Shown: positions 1-6,842, numbered from the stretch's first letter. The stretch: 9,756 nt of DNA from Candidatus Pelagibacter sp. (GCA_028224115.1 JAOIVP010000020.1:1-9756); one strand, 5' to 3'. The notes: a model not told the origin generated them from the sequence alone. Program-made: numbers and translations.

Positions 1-866
1 CCCTGATTGTAAACTTTATCATAGGTCAAAGAGTTAATGACACTTTTTCTAATATCTTCAATATAATATTGGGCATCTTCTAAATAAACTTTCTCTGGTT
101 TGTTAAGGATAATTTTTTCATTAATTAATTTATTATAGAGTTGGGCGTCTATATAATTGTTTTCAAGTAAATTTTTTAATACTAAATTTCTTCTAAATTT
201 AGCTAACTCAATGTCACGGTAAGGATTGTATCTACTTGGAGCTTTTGGAAGAGCTGCTAGTAGTGCAGCTTCAGCATAATTTAGATCTTTAATAGATTTA
301 TCAAAATACTCTAAACTTGCAGCAGCTACCCCGTAAGCTCCACTTCCAAGATAAATCTGATTTAAATATAATTCTAAAATTCTTTGTTTTGTTAATGCCC
401 TTTCTATTCTAAAGGCTAAAATTGCTTCTTTAATCTTTCTATTTAGGCTAACTTCGTTAGTTAATAAAAAATTTTTTGCCACTTGTTGTGTTATGGTTGA
501 GGCTCCCTCAAGTCTTTTTGATAAAATTATATTTGATATATTGTTAACTACTGCCCTTAAAACTCCTTTTGCATCAACGCCTGGATGAGAATAGAAATTT
601 TTATCTTCGGCAGACAAAAAAGAGTTGATTACATTTTTTGGGATTGAGTTATGTGGAACAAATATTCTTTTTTCTTTTGAAAAATCTGCAACTAATTCTC
701 CATCACCAGAATATACTTTACTTGAAACTGGAGGTTTGTAATTTTTGAGAAATTTATAGTCTGGAATATTATTTGAATAAGCCCATAAAACACTGAATAT
801 TAAGATACCTACCAATAAAAGAAGGGATAATAAAATAAACAATATATTTTTTAAAAACCTATTCAT
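1..866 (-). CDS. mrcA: Penicillin-binding protein 1A, N-terminal part (runs off left edge)
   Basis: Bifunctional class A PBP that polymerises lipid II into glycan strands and cross-links the peptides in the periplasm. The 288 visible residues hold a short cytoplasmic start, one membrane anchor (about 5-29, Leu/Ile rich) and almost the whole glycosyltransferase family 51 domain. Motifs seen: SAEDKNFYSHPGVD with catalytic Glu at 87, GASTITQQVAKNF at 121-133, RKIKEAILAFRIE at 143-155, and ILELYLNQIYLGSGAYGV at 163-180 with the second conserved Glu at 165. The transpeptidase domain (SxxK, SxN, KTG) lies beyond the window. Start is the ATG at 866-864, just before the hydrophobic anchor; an ATG at 877 is in another frame and stops at once. 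It is divergent from rne. Class A PBP family is certain; 1A rather than another class A member is inferred from the alphaproteobacterial context and the anchor. Confidence 0.93.
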   Translation of the reverse strand, partial: MNRFLKNILFILLSLLLLVGILIFSVLWAYSNNIPDYKFLKNYKPPVSSKVYSGDGELVADFSKEKRIFVPHNSIPKNVINSFLSAEDKNFYSHPGVDAKGVLRAVVNNISNIILSKRLEGASTITQQVAKNFLLTNEVSLNRKIKEAILAFRIERALTKQRILELYLNQIYLGSGAYGVAAASLEYFDKSIKDLNYAEAALLAALPKAPSRYNPYRDIELAKFRRNLVLKNLLENNYIDAQLYNKLINEKIILNKPEKVYLEDAQYYIEDIRKSVINSLTYDKVYNQ

Positions 867-890
867 TTTATTTCCATTATATCGTCGAAT

Positions 891-920
891 TTGTTAAAGA
901 TAAGGCAGTACAATTATACA
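891..920 (+). promoter_or_regulatory. Candidate promoter for rne
   Basis: TTGTTA at 891-896 (4 of 6 to the -35 consensus), an 18-bp spacer, and TATACA at 915-920 (4 of 6 to the -10). It lies 50 bp before the rne ATG and overlaps the minus-strand TATAAT proposed for mrcA, so the two divergent promoters would compete for the same DNA. Inference from hexamer matching only. Confidence 0.3.
913..918 (-). promoter_or_regulatory. Candidate -10 box for mrcA
   Basis: The minus strand reads TATAAT here, a perfect sigma-70 -10 hexamer 46 bp before the mrcA ATG. The -35 region (about 936-941, TTTTAA) is poor. A second TATAAT at 881-876 (minus) lies so close to the ATG that it would give an almost leaderless mRNA. 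In DNA this AT-rich such hexamers arise easily by chance, so confidence is low. Confidence 0.35.
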
Positions 921-970
921 AAATTTTATAAACACTTAAAATATTAAATGAATAAATCAATCAAACTATT

Positions 971-2797
971 ATGGAAAAAAATTTATATATTGATGCATCG
1001 CATCCTAACGAAACAAGAGTTGTTCTTAAATCAGGCGATAATATTGAAGATTACGAATACGAAGGTTTAAAAAATAATTTAACAAAAAATAATATCTATT
1101 TAGGTAAAGTTAGCAGAATAGAACCTTCCCTTCAGGCCGCTTTTATTGATTTTGGGAAAGAGAAACATGGTTTTTTATCATTTAATGACATTCAGTCAGA
1201 TTATTACCAAATTCCAAAAGCTGATTTAGAGAGAATTAAAGAAGAGGAAGAGAGACTTAGAGAAGAACTTTCGAAAGAGGTTGAGGCTAAAGAGGAAGAA
1301 AATATAGCTGAGGGAAAACTTGAGATAGATGATCCTATAAACATTGAAAAAGATCCATCAGAGGAAAGTAACAATGAAATTAATGAAAAAAATAATCTAA
1401 ATGAAGAAAAAGAAAAAAAAAAAGAATCTAAGTTTAAATTTAAAAGATATAAAATACAGGAAGTTATAAAACCAAATCAAGTTATTCTTGTACAGGTTAT
1501 AAAAGATGAACGAGGACAAAAAGGTGCTGCACTTAGTACATTTATCTCGATTGCTGGAAAATATATTGTTCTAATGCCTAATACGCCAAAAGGTGGTGGA
1601 ATATCTCGTAAAATATTTAATCCAGCAGATAGAAAAAAAATAAGAACTATTTTGAATGAAATTGAAATACCTAAGGAAATGGGTTTAATTGTGAGAACCG
1701 CAGGTAGCAATAAAACTAAAAATGAAATTAATAATGATTTAGAAACTCTTATCAAAACTTGGAGTCAGATTAAAGACACTGCTATTAACTCTATAGCTCC
1801 ATCATTAATTCATCAAGAGAGTGAAATTATCAAAAGAACTTTAAGAGATATGTTTGATGATGCCACACAAAGTATAATAGTTGAAGGCAATGAAGGTTAT
1901 AAAAAAGCACAAACTTTTATGAAAATGATGATGCCATCAAGTGTTAAAAAAGTTAAAAAATATAGAGGTAAAGTTCCATTATTTATCGAAGAAAAAATTG
2001 AACAAAAATTAAACCAAATATTTGACTCTGAGATAAAACTAAAATCAGGAGGATATTTAGTAATAAATCCAACAGAAGCACTTGTTTCAATTGATATTAA
2101 CTCAGGTAGTTCAATTAAGGGTAAAAATGTTGAAAGCACTGCATTAGATACAAATATCGAGGCAGCTGAAGAAATTGCAAGACAAATAAAAATTAGAGAT
2201 TTATCTGGTCTAATTATAATCGACTTTATTGATATGCTTAGTTATGGAAATAGAAGATTAGTTGAGAGAAAACTTAAAGAAAAATGTAGAACTGATAGAG
2301 CAAGAATTCAAATTGGACGAATAAGTAATTTTGGTCTTCTTGAAATGTCTAGACAAAGATTAAGAGAAAGTGCAATAAAATGGAAAGTAACTCTTACAGA
2401 TGAGTCATTTGCACAAAAATTGCTTAAAACAGTTGAATTAAAAGCTGTTATTAATAAAGCTAAATTTGTTGAACTTAAAGTTTGTGAGAAAATCTCTGAT
2501 TTTTTAAAAGAAAATTTTGTTGATGACTTAACTTATTTTGAAAAGAAGAATAAAATGACAATAGATATTGTTAGTGACCCAACACTTATCATTCCAGAGT
2601 ACATTATTGACATTCAAAACAAATCAAAAAAGACAATTGAGCTTATTGAGCATTTTGAAAAATTAAAAAATTTAGAAATACAAATTAAAGAGGATAAAAT
2701 TATTGATAAAAAAGAAGCTAAAAAATTTCACAAAAAACCTTTTAAAAAAAAACCTTATTTCAAAAAAAATTTTTCTAAAAAAACTATAGCTATTTAA
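971..2797 (+). CDS. rne: Ribonuclease E/G
   Basis: Endoribonuclease of mRNA decay and rRNA/tRNA processing. The 608-residue protein starts [18 protein letters not shown], typical of alphaproteobacterial RNase E. The S1 RNA-binding domain (about 35-200) is split by a highly charged Glu/Lys/Asn-rich insert at about 76-157, likely helical or coiled coil. The RNase H-like and DNase I-like parts follow. Catalytic Asp pair: Asp375 in SIDINSG and Asp418 in IIDFIDM, with the same 43-residue spacing as E. coli Asp303/Asp346. [14 protein letters not shown] (455-468) is present, but the CPxCxG zinc-link that should follow is absent; the only cysteines are at 439 and 505. Instead of a long degradosome scaffold there is a short Lys/Phe-rich tail (579-605). 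No Shine-Dalgarno is evident before the ATG. The 3' end overlaps convergent thiG by 8 bp. Family is certain; E versus G is a matter of naming. Confidence 0.96.
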   Translation: MEKNLYIDASHPNETRVVLKSGDNIEDYEYEGLKNNLTKNNIYLGKVSRIEPSLQAAFIDFGKEKHGFLSFNDIQSDYYQIPKADLERIKEEEERLREELSKEVEAKEEENIAEGKLEIDDPINIEKDPSEESNNEINEKNNLNEEKEKKKESKFKFKRYKIQEVIKPNQVILVQVIKDERGQKGAALSTFISIAGKYIVLMPNTPKGGGISRKIFNPADRKKIRTILNEIEIPKEMGLIVRTAGSNKTKNEINNDLETLIKTWSQIKDTAINSIAPSLIHQESEIIKRTLRDMFDDATQSIIVEGNEGYKKAQTFMKMMMPSSVKKVKKYRGKVPLFIEEKIEQKLNQIFDSEIKLKSGGYLVINPTEALVSIDINSGSSIKGKNVESTALDTNIEAAEEIARQIKIRDLSGLIIIDFIDMLSYGNRRLVERKLKEKCRTDRARIQIGRISNFGLLEMSRQRLRESAIKWKVTLTDESFAQKLLKTVELKAVINKAKFVELKVCEKISDFLKENFVDDLTYFEKKNKMTIDIVSDPTLIIPEYIIDIQNKSKKTIELIEHFEKLKNLEIQIKEDKIIDKKEAKKFHKKPFKKKPYFKKNFSKKTIAI

Positions 2798-3566
2798 TGA
2801 TTCCTTTTTTTGGTGATGATGCATTTCCATATAAATATTTATTTATACGCCCAGCTAAAAAAGATTGTCTTCCAGCAATCACAGCATTTTTAAATGCTAG
2901 TGCCATTTCAAATGGTTTTTTTGCTTTAGCAATTGCAGTATTAACTAAAACACCGTCACAACCTAGCTCCATTGCAATTGTTGCATCTGATGCCTGACCT
3001 AAACCTGCATCTATAATTAATGGTAACTTAGTTTGTTGTCTAATGATTTTTATATTTGTTTTGTTTTGAATACCCAAACCTGAACCAATAGGTGCAGCTA
3101 AAGGCATTATTGCATCTGCTCCTGAGTTTTCTAATCTCTTTGCCATTAATGGATCATCATTGCAATAAACCATAACCTTAAAACCTTCTTTAGCTAAAAC
3201 CTCTGTTGATTTTAAAGTTTCAATCATGTCTGGAAATAAATTTTGCTTATCTCCTAAAACTTCTAATTTAACTAATTTCCATCCACCTATTTCTCTTGCT
3301 AATCGAAGCGTTCTTAAAGCTTCATCTGAAGTAAAACATCCGGCAGTATTTGGTAAATAAGTAATTTTCTTTGGATCAATATAATCCATAAGAAGTGGTT
3401 TTTTCTTATCAGTTATATTTACTCTTCTAACTGCAACAGTGACAATTTCCGCTCCTGAGAGTTTTATTGCTTTGGCGCACTCAGACATACTTTTATATTT
3501 GCCAGTGCCAACGATTAATCGAGAATTAAATTTTTTATTAGCAATAACTATTTTATCATTTTTCAC
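2790..3566 (-). CDS. thiG: Thiazole synthase ThiG
   Basis: Condenses 1-deoxy-D-xylulose 5-phosphate, dehydroglycine and sulfur from ThiS-thiocarboxylate into the thiazole phosphate of thiamine, in the cytoplasm. The full-length 258-residue (beta/alpha)8 protein carries [13 protein letters not shown] (73-85), VKLEVLGD with the DXP-imine Lys at 100, the phosphate loop APIGSGLGI (158-166) and IIDAGLG (184-190) followed by GVLVNTAIA (205-213). The start codon is GTG (3566-3564), directly after the thiS stop; no in-frame ATG lies nearby and the N-terminus fits the family. Translation is very probably coupled to thiS. It converges on rne with overlapping stops and no clear terminator between. No thiC, thiO, thiE or thiF is adjacent, so sulfur and glycine-imine supply must be encoded elsewhere. 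Confidence 0.97.
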   Translation of the reverse strand: MKNDKIVIANKKFNSRLIVGTGKYKSMSECAKAIKLSGAEIVTVAVRRVNITDKKKPLLMDYIDPKKITYLPNTAGCFTSDEALRTLRLAREIGGWKLVKLEVLGDKQNLFPDMIETLKSTEVLAKEGFKVMVYCNDDPLMAKRLENSGADAIMPLAAPIGSGLGIQNKTNIKIIRQQTKLPLIIDAGLGQASDATIAMELGCDGVLVNTAIAKAKKPFEMALAFKNAVIAGRQSFLAGRINKYLYGNASSPKKGIIK

Positions 3567-3788
3567 TTATCCTCCTCCAATAAAGTGAACTATCTCAATT
3601 TTATCATCTTTTTTTAAACTAATCTTACCAATATTTTTTTTATCTATTATCTCTTGATTAAGTTCAATTGCTACTTTTTTTATAGGAATTTTAAGATCTT
3701 TTACTAAATCTGAAATTTTAAAATTCTCATAAATAGATTTAAATTTACCGTTTACTTTAATTTTTATTTTTTTTATTTTTTTCTTCAT
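3567..3788 (-). CDS. thiS: Sulfur carrier protein ThiS
   Basis: Small ubiquitin-like (beta-grasp) sulfur carrier whose C-terminal Gly-Gly is adenylated and converted to a thiocarboxylate that feeds ThiG. The 73 residues have the expected IKVNGK strand (10-15), the SDLVKDL helix (26-32), VAIELNQEII (39-48) and the KKDDKIEIVHFIGGG ending (59-73). It is slightly longer than the usual 65 or so residues because of a Lys-rich start (MKKKIKKIK). No alternative ATG, GTG or TTG lies downstream before the first strand, so ATG at 3788 is kept. No good Shine-Dalgarno precedes it. The start is only 13 bp from the divergent aroQ start, leaving no room for a TPP riboswitch unless the leader runs antisense through aroQ, where I saw no TPP core motifs. 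Confidence 0.93.
   Translation of the reverse strand: MKKKIKKIKIKVNGKFKSIYENFKISDLVKDLKIPIKKVAIELNQEIIDKKNIGKISLKKDDKIEIVHFIGGG
3570..3578 (-). promoter_or_regulatory. Shine-Dalgarno of thiG inside the thiS Gly codons
   Basis: The last three codons of thiS are GGA GGA GGA, followed by TAA and then the thiG GTG. They encode the ThiS C-terminal Gly tail and also make a strong GGAGG ribosome site 4 or 7 nt from GTG. This supports the GTG start. Confidence 0.8.
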
Positions 3789-3801
3789 ATATAAGAGTTG
3801 A

Positions 3802-4251
3802 ATGAATAATAAAATTATTATTATTAATGGCCCAAATCTTAATCTATTAGGTGAAAGAGAACAATCACAATATGGTTCGGTTACTTTTAAACAATTAAAA
3901 GAAAATTGTATTAAAAAATCAAATGAGATTGGTATGGGATTAGAGTTTGCTCAATCAAATATCGAAGGAGAACTAGTAGATTTAATTCAAGATGCTAGAA
4001 AGAAATATGATGGTATGATAATTAATGCTGCAGGGTTTACCCATACTTCGGTTGCAATTAGAGATGCTCTTGATTTATTTAAAAAACCTATAATTGAATT
4101 ACACATATCAAATATATATAAAAGAGAGGAATTTAGGCATAAATCTCTTATAAGCGATATAGCTACAGGAGGAATTTTTGGTTTAGGAGTTGAAGGATAT
4201 ATTTTGGCCATAGTTTCAATAGAAAAGATTTTAAAAAATGAAAATAAATAA
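3802..4251 (+). CDS. aroQ: 3-dehydroquinate dehydratase, type II
   Basis: Converts 3-dehydroquinate to 3-dehydroshikimate, step three of the shikimate pathway; type II enzymes form cytoplasmic dodecamers. The 149 residues match the family end to end: INGPNLNLLGERE (8-20) with Arg19, the lid catalytic Tyr24 in QYGS, QSNIEGELVD (51-60), THTSVAIRDAL with His81 (80-90), ELHISN with catalytic His101 (99-104), REEFRHKS (108-115) and GLGVEGY near the C-terminus. Position 54 is Ile where His is common (QSNHEGE), but this site varies in the family. It is first in aroQ-accB-accC and overlaps accB by 14 bp, indicating one transcript. Only a weak AGAG precedes the ATG, and any promoter would have to lie within thiS. 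Confidence 0.97.
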   Translation: MNNKIIIINGPNLNLLGEREQSQYGSVTFKQLKENCIKKSNEIGMGLEFAQSNIEGELVDLIQDARKKYDGMIINAAGFTHTSVAIRDALDLFKKPIIELHISNIYKREEFRHKSLISDIATGGIFGLGVEGYILAIVSIEKILKNENK

Positions 4252-4663
4252 AAGTATTATTAAAGAATTAAGTGACTATCTAGATGAGTTTAATCTTACT
4301 GAAATAGAAATTACTGAAAAAGATACTAAGATTAAAGTTTCAAAAAACAATGTATCTATCAACAATCAGCCCATTGCAACATCTACAAATGCTCAAAATA
4401 ATGTTTCTGAAAAACCAAGTGTAAAATCTGGTACTGAAATTACTTCACCAATTATTGGAACTGCTTATCATGCCCCAGAACCTGGAGCAAAAAAATTTAT
4501 TGAAGTGGGTAAAAAAATTAAAAAAGGTGACACTATTATGATTGTTGAAGCAATGAAAACAATGAATCATGTTCCATCAACTGCAGATGGTGTTGTAAAA
4601 GAAATTTGTGTTGAAGATGGTCACCCTGTCGAGTTTGGTCAAACTATTATTATTCTAGAGTAA
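4238..4663 (+). CDS. accB: Acetyl-CoA carboxylase biotin carboxyl carrier protein
   Basis: Carries the carboxylated biotin between biotin carboxylase (AccC) and the carboxyltransferase (AccA/AccD, not in this window) for malonyl-CoA synthesis. The 141 residues comprise an N-terminal helical segment (1-25, LSDYLDEFNLTEIEI), a Ser/Asn/Thr-rich flexible linker (about 37-66) and a biotinyl domain (67-141). The biotin site is EAMKTMNH with Lys107, and PIIGTAYHAPEPGA (71-84) contains the thumb typical of acetyl-CoA carboxylase BCCPs. The ATG overlaps the end of aroQ by 14 bp in another frame. accC follows after 4 bp, so the pair is surely cotranscribed. Confidence 0.97.
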   Translation: MKINKSIIKELSDYLDEFNLTEIEITEKDTKIKVSKNNVSINNQPIATSTNAQNNVSEKPSVKSGTEITSPIIGTAYHAPEPGAKKFIEVGKKIKKGDTIMIVEAMKTMNHVPSTADGVVKEICVEDGHPVEFGQTIIILE

Positions 4664-4667
4664 ACAA

Positions 4668-6005
4668 ATGTTTAAAAAAATCTTAATTGCAAACCGTGGG
4701 GAAATTGCAGTTAGAATTATTAGAGCTTGTAAAGAATGGGGAATTCCAACTGTTGCTGTGCATTCTGATGTTGATAGAGAAAGTATGCATGTGAGAATGG
4801 CAGATGAAAGTGTATGTATAGGGTCTCACCAACCTGCAAATAGTTATTTAAATATTCCAAATTTGATGTCAGCAATAGAGCTTACTAATGCTGATGCTGT
4901 ACATCCTGGTTATGGATTTTTATCTGAAAATGCAAGTTTTGCAAAAATTCTTGAAGAAAATAAAATAAGTTTCATTGGAGCATCATCCAAACATATTGAA
5001 ATGATGGGTGACAAAATTCAAGCGAAGAGAATTGCTAAAGAGAATGGTTTGCCTGTCATTGAAGGCTCTGAAGCTGGTGTAACTGATATTACTCAAGCTA
5101 AAGAATTATGTAAAAAAATAGGATTTCCTGTCTTAATAAAAGCATCAGGTGGTGGTGGTGGAAAAGGCATGAAAATTGTCCACAAAGAAGAAGAATTTGA
5201 AACTTTATTTTCTACTGCAAAATCTGAAGCAAAAAAATATTTTGGTAATGATGAAGTTTATATTGAAAAGTTTTTTCAGAACCCAAGACATATAGAAGTT
5301 CAAATTTTAGCAGGTAAAAATAATGTTGTTCATCTACATGAGAGGGATTGTTCTGTTCAAAGAAGACATCAAAAATTAATTGAAGAAACGCCAAGTCCAG
5401 TACTAAATGATGAAATAAGAAAAGATTTATTTGAAAGAACAGTAAAGATGGTTGCAAAAATTGGCTATATGGGTGCTGGAACTGTTGAGTTTATTTATGA
5501 AGATGGGAAATTTTATTTTCTAGAAATGAATACTAGAGTTCAAGTTGAGCATCCTGTAACAGAAATGGTAACTGGCATTGATATTATTAAAGAACAAATT
5601 TGGATTGCTTTTTCTGGAGAAACTGCACTAAAACAAAGTGATATAAATCCTAGAGGTCATGCAATTGAGTGTAGAATAAATGCGGAAGATGCAAGTAAAA
5701 ACTTTCAACCATCACCTGGAACGATAGGTATGTGTCATCAGCCATCAGGTTTTAGAACAAGAGTAGATGGTGCGATTTTTCAAGGATATAAAGTTACTCC
5801 TTATTACGATAGTATGGTCTGTAAGCTAATTTGCCATGGTAGAAATAGAACTGAAGCAATTCAAAGAATGAATAGGTCTCTTGATGAATTTGTAATTGAA
5901 GGAATTACAACCACTATCCCACTGCATAAAAAATTACTTAGCCATAAAAAATTTATTAATTCTGACTTTAATGTAAGCTGGTTAGATAAAGACACTATAG
6001 TCTAA
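4668..6005 (+). CDS. accC: Acetyl-CoA carboxylase, biotin carboxylase subunit
   Basis: ATP- and bicarbonate-dependent carboxylation of biotin on AccB, first half-reaction of acetyl-CoA carboxylase. Full length at 445 residues. The N-terminal domain begins KKILIANRGEIAVRIIRA (3-20) and has HPGYGFLSEN (79-88). The ATP-grasp part has Lys116 (GDK), Lys158 and the Gly-rich loop KASGGGGGKGM (158-168), NPRHIE with His208, and Lys236. The metal and active-site residues are Glu274, Glu286, Asn288, Arg290 and Glu294 in LEMNTRVQVEHP, and Arg336 in ECRINAED, in register with the E. coli enzyme. It closes the aroQ-accB-accC operon. Its stop overlaps by 4 bp the stop of the convergent DUF2155 gene, so no space is left for the aat gene often found here in related bacteria. 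Confidence 0.98.
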   Translation: MFKKILIANRGEIAVRIIRACKEWGIPTVAVHSDVDRESMHVRMADESVCIGSHQPANSYLNIPNLMSAIELTNADAVHPGYGFLSENASFAKILEENKISFIGASSKHIEMMGDKIQAKRIAKENGLPVIEGSEAGVTDITQAKELCKKIGFPVLIKASGGGGGKGMKIVHKEEEFETLFSTAKSEAKKYFGNDEVYIEKFFQNPRHIEVQILAGKNNVVHLHERDCSVQRRHQKLIEETPSPVLNDEIRKDLFERTVKMVAKIGYMGAGTVEFIYEDGKFYFLEMNTRVQVEHPVTEMVTGIDIIKEQIWIAFSGETALKQSDINPRGHAIECRINAEDASKNFQPSPGTIGMCHQPSGFRTRVDGAIFQGYKVTPYYDSMVCKLICHGRNRTEAIQRMNRSLDEFVIEGITTTIPLHKKLLSHKKFINSDFNVSWLDKDTIV

Positions 6006-6409
6006 TAACAATTAATAAGACGAACATCATACACCGGATGATCAAAAGGAGTTATAGATGGGCTTGATGAAAACATCCATCCATTAAATACAAATACTTC
6101 ATTTTTATTTTCATCAGTCAGATCTTTAACTTGTATATAAGCCGTAATCTCAGGATTATCATCAAATTCAGAATTTTTACATTTTAAAATTTTAATAGAA
6201 AGATCTTTAAATGTAATCAACTCTCCTTTTTTTAATTTTAACAAAGTATTTTTTGAACTAATTTTATCTAAAATTTTTATATCTGTAAAAGTGCCTTCGA
6301 TTTTATCTTTTGCAACTGAGAGATTAATTAAAAAAAAATAAACTAAAAAAATAAATAGATAAAAATTAAATTTATTATTTCCAGCTAGAATATTTCTTTT
6401 TGATTCCAT
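6002..6409 (-). CDS. DUF2155 family secreted protein
   Basis: Alphaproteobacterial protein of unknown function. The 135 residues have an N-terminal hydrophobic stretch (about 15-32) that looks like a signal peptide with possible cleavage after SVA (31-33), and a C-terminal DUF2155 domain with the family hallmark FNGWMFSSSP (108-117) and HPVYDVRLINC (124-134). The two cysteines, 77 and 134, could form a disulfide, which fits a periplasmic site. The ATG at 6409 overlaps the upstream NDUFA12-like gene by 35 bp; no other usual start codon lies before the hydrophobic segment, so the overlap is probably real and translation coupled. The pairing with a complex I accessory gene recurs in alphaproteobacteria, but a functional link is unproven. 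Confidence 0.88.
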   Translation of the reverse strand: MESKRNILAGNNKFNFYLFIFLVYFFLINLSVAKDKIEGTFTDIKILDKISSKNTLLKLKKGELITFKDLSIKILKCKNSEFDDNPEITAYIQVKDLTDENKNEVFVFNGWMFSSSPSITPFDHPVYDVRLINCY

Positions 6410-6731
6410 CTTTATCTTTATTGGGATAATAAGCCTTTTCTGTACCAGTTAAATTAGATTGATGAGGTTTTTGCCAATCATATTTTTCAAAATCATGAGT
6501 TTTTTCTATTTTATTAGGTGTAAAATGCATCCAAGAATACCATTCAACCGGTATTTTAGAAGCATCGATAGTGTCTAAATAAATAACCCATCTCTTTCCA
6601 CTTTTACTTTCATAATATTTATTACCAAGTTCATCTTTACCAACAAATTTTCCATAAAAAATTGTTTTCAATCTAGTTCCAAAGGTGTCACGATTCCACC
6701 AAGTGAAAATTTTTTTTAAAAGTGTCAACAT
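6375..6731 (-). CDS. NADH:ubiquinone oxidoreductase 17.2 kDa (NDUFA12-like) subunit
   Basis: Accessory subunit of respiratory complex I, related to mitochondrial NDUFA12/B17.2 and among the few supernumerary subunits shared with alphaproteobacteria; it would sit on the peripheral arm at the cytoplasmic face of the inner membrane. The 118 residues show the family path: IFTWWNRDTFGT (8-19), FVGKDELGNKYYES (29-42), GKRWVIYL (45-52), PVEWYSWMH (61-69) and the C-terminal YDWQKPHQSNLTGT (84-97). There is no signal peptide. The ATG at 6731 has no recognisable Shine-Dalgarno. It is the first gene of a two-gene unit with the DUF2155 gene, and the main nuo operon is not in this window. Confidence 0.93.
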   Translation of the reverse strand: MLTLLKKIFTWWNRDTFGTRLKTIFYGKFVGKDELGNKYYESKSGKRWVIYLDTIDASKIPVEWYSWMHFTPNKIEKTHDFEKYDWQKPHQSNLTGTEKAYYPNKDKDGIKKKYSSWK

Positions 6732-6806
6732 AAAATTTTATTATTTATTCAATTAAAAATTGTATAATTTAAATTAGACTAAAATATGGATTTGTATATA
6801 AATTAA

Positions 6807-6822
6807 TTGAATCAATATTCAA
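6807..6822. repeat. Perfect inverted repeat TTGAAT-CAAT-ATTCAA
   Basis: Six-base arms separated by CAAT, ending 24 bp before the ATG of the orphan TSCPD-like gene. It could be an operator for a dimeric regulator or a weak leader hairpin, and it overlaps the proposed -35 of the opposing promoter. The function is unknown and a chance origin is possible. Confidence 0.35.
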
Positions 6823-6838
6823 ATTAAAAATTTAAATT

Positions 6839-6842
6839 GGAG
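6839..6842 (+). promoter_or_regulatory. Shine-Dalgarno GGAG
   Basis: GGAG lies 4 nt before the ATG at 6847 and supports that start. Several other genes here (rne, thiS, NDUFA12-like) lack a recognisable site. Confidence 0.65.

Noticed and set aside
1477..2139. Open frames on the minus strand inside rne
   Set aside because: They are antisense to strongly conserved RNase E coding sequence and have no family resemblance or ribosome site.
2797..2997. Plus-strand open frame inside thiG, beginning at the rne stop
   Set aside because: It is an antisense shadow of conserved ThiG sequence; the composition gives no protein family.
3740..3788. A-rich tract at the start of thiS as a slippage or frameshift site
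   Set aside because: It encodes a Lys-rich N-terminus in a single uninterrupted frame; A-runs are common in this genome and no alternative frame product is evident.
3960..3965. AroQ Ile54 in place of the common His in QSNHEGE
   Set aside because: The position varies in known type II dehydroquinases and the catalytic Tyr24, His81 and His101 are intact, so loss of function is not supported.
3789..4000. TPP riboswitch upstream of thiS
   Set aside because: I looked on the minus strand through aroQ for the conserved CUGAGA and related core motifs and did not see them; the coding sequence explains this DNA.
3987..4211. Minus-strand open frame inside aroQ, possibly part of a thiS leader
   Set aside because: No recognisable protein; it mirrors conserved AroQ codons.
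5212..5457. Minus-strand open frame inside accC
   Set aside because: Antisense to the conserved ATP-grasp region; low-complexity Phe/Leu/His composition.
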